Source: a virus. From it: a DNA stretch of 33,974 nt. Under the pieces are notes generated by a model that saw only the letters and a program-made list of their open reading frames with translations, made no database searches and was not told the DNA's origin. The stretch lies in the IMG/VR virus record IMGVR_UViG_3300020401_000049, positions 1 through 33,974 of that record; one strand, written 5' to 3'. Below are positions 31,084 to 33,974 of this stretch, piece after piece. How positions within the stretch are numbered: the first letter of the stretch is position 1; each line of letters opens with the position of its first letter. Both the position numbers and the translations under genes were made by a program.

Positions 31084-32361
31084 TTAATCTCCGTGTATTG
31101 AATATTCGTTTAGTGTTATAGTTTGATTTGGTTTTGTTTTTTCCGCTAAATCATTTACAGATATTGCCATATACCTCATCGCATCAACTGCGTGGCTAGA
31201 CCAATCTTTAACTGGTTTATTAGAAAACATTTTGATTTTTTCATTATACTTTCGATGGTATTGTCTCAGCGCATCTATCAATGGTTTTGTATTCTCGATG
31301 TCAAACCAACATCTAGGTAAAACCATCTTGGTACTATGGATACCATCTTCTAAAGGTAATTTAGGTAAAATTCTAAACCTAACTCCCAATTGATAAGCTA
31401 CATCTAATCTAGTCTTACCCGTTGAAAATTCTGTGACTTCAATATCGTGGGGAGCAAAATGCTCTCCATAAATATAATCTTTATCTTTTATTACTTGGAC
31501 ATAGTGAGGTAATCCCTCTCTTCTGTTTTCGTAATAATCAATTATTAAAAAAGAGTTTCCTAGTTTTTGAAAAAAAACAATTGCTGTACTATCATCAACT
31601 CCTAAATCCCATGCGGTATGAACCTCCAGGCTAGGATCATAAGTTATTCTAGTTAATTGTTTTTTCTCCTCTAAATTTTTTATTATATCTCCAAATATAG
31701 ATCCCTCGATATTTGCAATCCAATCACACTCAAATTCTTGCCTATACTTTGTATCTCCCATTTGAGCTTTGGCTGCATCTAACTCTTCCTGGTCTATAAT
31801 ATTAGTTTCACTTGCCTTAGCTGTATAAGTCATCCACTTATCATCGCTCAAAGCATACTGGTATAATTCATAAAATAAATTACCCATCCCCGCTGGAGTA
31901 CCAATAAAATAACAAAAACCTTTTCTGTCAGACAATGCGGGTCTTATTATTTCATTCCATAACTTCGGTTCTATTTGCGCTGTCTCATCTATGCAAACTC
32001 CGTCAAGAAATAATCCTCTTAAACTATCCCCCGCCTCACTAGATAATAAAGTTATTCTAGCTCCGTTAGGTAAATCGCATCTAAGCTCTGTTTCATTAAA
32101 AGTTGTGCCTGGTATTGGTCCAGCAAACATTTTTAAATAATCAAAAGCAATCGCTTTAGCTTGTTTGTATGTTGGCGCAATATACGCATACCTAGGGTTT
32201 TTCAACTTATTCTGTAATGCAGCTCTTATTAGGTGGTTTAGCATACAGACAGTTTTGCCAAATCTTCTATGGCAACTTAATACTGCAAATCTATACTTAT
32301 CTAAACTATTATGCAGCTCCGCTTGCAATGGTCTAGGTGTATAAGGTATTTCAACTTTCAT
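31084..32361 (-). CDS. terL: Terminase large subunit
   Basis: I start at the ATG at 32361, which overlaps the stop of a small upstream gene (TAATG); a TTG at 32406 lies in that gene's hydrophobic frame and is unlikely. The 425-aa protein has Walker A SCHRRFGKT (K36), Walker B VCIDETA (D125, E126), the coupling motif CYFIGTP, and a C-terminal RNase H-like nuclease with AWDLGVDDSTAIVFF and DWSSHAVDAMRYMA. It powers DNA packaging and cuts concatemers. Confidence 0.93.
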   Translation of the reverse strand: MKVEIPYTPRPLQAELHNSLDKYRFAVLSCHRRFGKTVCMLNHLIRAALQNKLKNPRYAYIAPTYKQAKAIAFDYLKMFAGPIPGTTFNETELRCDLPNGARITLLSSEAGDSLRGLFLDGVCIDETAQIEPKLWNEIIRPALSDRKGFCYFIGTPAGMGNLFYELYQYALSDDKWMTYTAKASETNIIDQEELDAAKAQMGDTKYRQEFECDWIANIEGSIFGDIIKNLEEKKQLTRITYDPSLEVHTAWDLGVDDSTAIVFFQKLGNSFLIIDYYENRREGLPHYVQVIKDKDYIYGEHFAPHDIEVTEFSTGKTRLDVAYQLGVRFRILPKLPLEDGIHSTKMVLPRCWFDIENTKPLIDALRQYHRKYNEKIKMFSNKPVKDWSSHAVDAMRYMAISVNDLAEKTKPNQTITLNEYSIHGD

Positions 32362-32456
32362 TATAAAATCGCTAATACAACAATAACTACTGCGATAATT
32401 GCACAAGTTGTTTTATGTTCTTTAACAATATGTGGAATGTGATCTTTTAGTCTCAT
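32361..32456 (-). CDS. 31-aa membrane micro-protein upstream of terminase
   Basis: GGAGG lies six bases before the ATG at 32456, and the TAA shares a base with the terminase ATG. The product has a polar start (MRLKDHIPHIVKEHKTT) and a single hydrophobic helix (CAIIAVVIVVLAIL). The ribosome binding site, stop/start overlap and clean membrane helix make translation likely. It may be a leader that couples terminase translation, or a working membrane peptide. Confidence 0.6.
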   Translation of the reverse strand: MRLKDHIPHIVKEHKTTCAIIAVVIVVLAIL

Positions 32457-32464
32457 TACTCCTC

Positions 32465-32662
32465 CTAATGTATTGTTGGTAAATCAAAAATGTCTCGAAT
32501 AGATTTATATTCGATACCACTTTTTTTCATTATTTTTTTTAAAAATTTATGAGCGTGCTGCTCATCCTCAAATCCGTTTAGGTGTATTACTAATCCGTTA
32601 GTATCTTCGTTGGTAAAAACCATAGCTGTTATTAAACTATCTGTATATTTATTGTGTGCCAT
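32465..32662 (-). CDS. Hypothetical 65-aa protein
   Basis: The product (SLITAMVFTNEDTNGLVIHL, NGFEDEQHAHKFLKKIMKKS, GIEYKSIRDIFDLP) reads as a compact alpha-beta fold, with a strand containing HLNGFEDEQHAHKF before a helix. Its stop overlaps the ribosome binding site of the micro-gene downstream, and its start shares a base with the stop of the DUF6321-like gene. Small genes in this position are sometimes small terminase subunits, but no helix-turn-helix is visible. Confidence 0.6.
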   Translation of the reverse strand: MAHNKYTDSLITAMVFTNEDTNGLVIHLNGFEDEQHAHKFLKKIMKKSGIEYKSIRDIFDLPTIH

Positions 32663-32934
32663 TATGCTGTCTTCTTATTATTTTTTACAAAATTTCTTGC
32701 TGCGGCTACCGAGCTAAATCCCCACTTCTTTAGAGCTAGAGCTTTTCTAGTAGGTTTACCTTTGTCATCTTTCATTGCGCCTTTCATCCCAGCGAACCTG
32801 GCAGCAAAGCTAACTCTTCGTGGGTTCTTACCAGCCTTAACTGGTGGTTTTAAATTAGATCCATCTTTATTTTTAAAATACTTTCTCCCCGCCTCAGTTA
32901 ATCCTCCAGTTTTGCTTTTATGTTCTTTTCTCAT
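32662..32934 (-). CDS. DUF6321-like basic phage protein
   Basis: The 90-aa product has the family pattern GGLTEAGRKYFKNKDGSNLK, then PPVKAGKNPRRVSFAARFAG, MKGAMKDDKGKPTRKALALK, KWGFSSVAAARNF, known to me from marine phages. It is very basic and may bind nucleic acid. No classic ribosome binding site precedes the ATG; instead an (AC)n tract lies just upstream (32936-32954). Function is unknown. Confidence 0.75.
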   Translation of the reverse strand: MRKEHKSKTGGLTEAGRKYFKNKDGSNLKPPVKAGKNPRRVSFAARFAGMKGAMKDDKGKPTRKALALKKWGFSSVAAARNFVKNNKKTA

Positions 32935-33219
32935 ATGTGTGTGTGTTTGTGTCTGAAATTCCCAAGTTATATATATTTTAAAAATGCGGCTGCAAATGCG
33001 GGTGTACCCCCTTTGTTCCGCATGATTTTATTCTTTTTGTATGCAGATCTGAGAGTTAATCCTCTTATAATCCTCTCGATGATTGAATTATCTTTTATTT
33101 ATTGATGTTGTCGCTAGGTATCATACCTACCACCCAGGTTCCGAACTCCATAATGCGTGCCTGAGAAACATGGCTGCCGCAACCAAGAACCAACTTAGCA
33201 GCGACAACCAAAAGTAATT
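32935..33219. other. Region without a confident gene
   Basis: These 285 bp hold an (AC)n tract before the DUF6321-like gene and a minus-strand open frame without a good start. The frame's end reads GLTLRSAYKKNKIMRNKGGT then PAFAAAFLKYI; an ATG gives only 18 aa (33030-32974). The GC-rich structured element at 33107-33208 is also here. The tail of the minus frame looks protein-like, so a short gene with an unusual start is possible. Confidence 0.3.
33107..33208. ncRNA. Candidate structured RNA or GC-rich micro-gene
   Basis: The 102-bp element is closed by a perfect 9-bp inverted repeat, GTTGTCGCT (33107-33115) and AGCGACAAC (33200-33208). It contains a 6-bp hairpin, TAGGTA-TCA-TACCTA (33115-33129). 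Its GC content is 52 percent by count, against roughly one third for the window. A minus-strand frame from TTG 33211 to 33095 (38 aa, MVVAAKLVLGCGSHVSQ... FGTWVVGMIPSD) covers the same bases, so it may instead be coding. Strand and nature are open. Confidence 0.3.
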
Positions 33220-33300
33220 TTAAGTTGTAGCTTTAATTCCGTAGTAAGCTATGAACATAGATCCCACGGCTGCAACAAATAATATTAAAGTTAAAAACAT
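33220..33300 (-). CDS. 26-aa membrane micro-protein
   Basis: The ATG lies two bases after the stop of the 181-aa gene, with AAAGG seven bases upstream. The product is essentially one membrane helix (MFLTLILFVAAVGSMFIAYY) plus GIKATT. Position and hydrophobic purity suggest a real small membrane peptide. Function is unknown. Confidence 0.45.
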   Translation of the reverse strand: MFLTLILFVAAVGSMFIAYYGIKATT

Positions 33301-33302
33301 AA

Positions 33303-33848
33303 TTAACCTTTCTCAACTAAGTTATTTTTAACAAGGCATGACCCGTAGAGCTTGTTAGTATAAGCAGCTAACTTGCCATTGATCTCATCTTGTTTCTTTT
33401 CGTGAGCAGCTCTTTCTTCATCTGTCCAGGCAGTAGAATTAACAAACTCTACTTTTAAATTTTTGTTGACCTGGTTAATCGCTTTACAAGCGCAGATCTG
33501 TTTAAGCTGATCTTTCAACATAAAGTCTTTGTTGATACTCTTCTCAAATTTGGCAACAGCGACAGCATCGCTATAACCTCTATTTAAACTGTCATAAGAT
33601 ACGAAAGACTTGCCGTCTTTTTTTTCTAAAGTCATAACCATAACAGCTGCGTAAGTAGATTTTTTAACTTTACACCATTCCATAGTTTTTGGATTAAGTG
33701 TTCTTTTACAAAATCTATCGCCTTTCTTTGGATGGGTTTCAATCCAATATCTTACTTGAGTTTTTAATTTAAAACCCCAAGGATAATTATCAACTTTGAA
33801 ACCGCTGCCAAAGTCTCTTGAGCTATATATATTTTCTTTTTTTGTCAT
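33303..33848 (-). CDS. Hypothetical 181-aa early leftward protein
   Basis: I use the ATG at 33848; an in-frame TTG at 33860 would add four residues. The product is basic and mixed alpha-beta: KVDNYPWGFKLKTQVRYWIE, THPKKGDRFCKRTLNPKTME, YAAVMVMTLEKKDGKSFVSY, then helical with DQLKQICACKAINQV. I do not recognise the family. It is the first gene after the operator-covered promoter at 33869-33886, so it is probably an early regulated protein. Given the lack of any phage polymerase, a replication or host-takeover role would be natural, but this is speculation. Confidence 0.65.
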   Translation of the reverse strand: MTKKENIYSSRDFGSGFKVDNYPWGFKLKTQVRYWIETHPKKGDRFCKRTLNPKTMEWCKVKKSTYAAVMVMTLEKKDGKSFVSYDSLNRGYSDAVAVAKFEKSINKDFMLKDQLKQICACKAINQVNKNLKVEFVNSTAWTDEERAAHEKKQDEINGKLAAYTNKLYGSCLVKNNLVEKG

Positions 33849-33857
33849 ACTCCTAAT

Positions 33858-33886
33858 CAATAAACTAGCATTGACGGAGTGTCAAG
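33858..33886 (-). promoter_or_regulatory. Leftward promoter with palindromic operator
   Basis: On the minus strand TTGACA (33885-33880) is followed after 15-17 bp by a TTTATTG-type -10 region (33864-33858). The -35 lies in CTTGACACTCCGTCAATG (33886-33869), which differs in one base from the 18-mer at 4620-4637. The arms TTGAC and GTCAA pair in both. This strongly suggests one repressor acts at both promoters. Confidence 0.6.
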
Positions 33887-33907
33887 ATAATATTGCAGCT
33901 TATGCAA

Positions 33908-33974
33908 TTATTTTTTTAGCTCCAGAATGCGACCCCTTTTTCTTTCTTTAGACTTTCTTTCTTTTTGGCTTTTG
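33908..33974 (-). CDS. 3' part of the 30-aa ORF that crosses the contig junction
   Basis: Reading leftward from the right edge, the frame K-S-Q-K-E-R-K-S-K-E-R-K-R-G-R-I-L-E-L-K-K stays open to a TAA at 33910-33908. Its 5' part lies at 26-1 when the ends are joined. The AATATTGC and GCAAT arms around the stop form a weak hairpin, with a similar element near 7075-7094. A small Lys/Arg-rich product of unknown role. Confidence 0.4.
   Translation of the reverse strand, partial: KSQKERKSKERKRGRILELKK

Noticed and set aside
32361-32406. TTG start extending terminase by 15 residues
   Set aside because: The extension overlaps a ribosome-binding-site-led membrane micro-gene whose stop shares a base with the terminase ATG at 32361.
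32935-32955. (AC)n tract as a specific regulatory signal
   Set aside because: Short simple-sequence tract. It may lie in the 5' leader of the DUF6321-like gene, but nothing further supports a function.

Overview
The window looks like the complete genome of a small, AT-rich, temperate short-tailed phage (podovirus), about 34 kb. The structural genes follow a T7-like order: large terminase, portal, scaffold, capsid, tail tube A and B, internal virion proteins, tail fibre. There is a tyrosine integrase, a CI/Cro-type switch and a tRNA-Pro next to the integrase. I see no phage RNA polymerase, DNA polymerase, primase or helicase. The low GC (roughly one third), the small operon genes and the gene order recall marine podoviruses of alphaproteobacteria such as SAR11 pelagiphages. 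The host is an inference; nothing in the window names it.

Two long divergent gene blocks fill the genome. The rightward block (652-6575) starts with a CI-like repressor. It continues with a RecB-like PD-(D/E)XK nuclease, a putative single-strand annealing protein, a LexA-type winged-helix protein without a protease domain, a DUF3310 protein and many small genes, and ends with the integrase. The leftward block starts with a Cro-like gene (447-250) and a small lipoprotein (229-32). It then appears to run through the arbitrary contig junction: an open frame starting at 26 continues in frame from 33974 to a stop at 33908, which suggests a circular or circularly permuted molecule. Next come an unknown 181-aa early gene, several micro-proteins, terminase (32361-31084), head and tail genes, three tail-fibre or adhesin genes, and the lysis cassette. 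The block ends at a strong leftward terminator (6520-6550) inside the end of the rightward block.

The most striking gene is 20531-17373, a 1052-aa presumed ejected virion protein. It carries a ParB-like domain (DGHQR motif) and a C-terminal RelA/SpoT-type (p)ppGpp synthetase-like domain with the expected Asp, Glu and GYR-xxH residues. The phage may therefore deliver an alarmone-type nucleotidyltransferase with its DNA. A second signal is a near-identical 18-bp palindromic operator (17 of 18 bases) over two promoters about 5 kb apart across the junction. One faces the integrase module (4620-4637) and one faces the early leftward gene (33869-33886), which suggests one repressor controls both arms.

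Between integrase and lysis genes lies a complete tRNA-Pro(UGG) with encoded CCA, a probable attachment site. Several genes too short for usual gene finders are supported by start/stop overlaps (ATGA, TAATG), ribosome binding sites or Cys motifs, and are listed.
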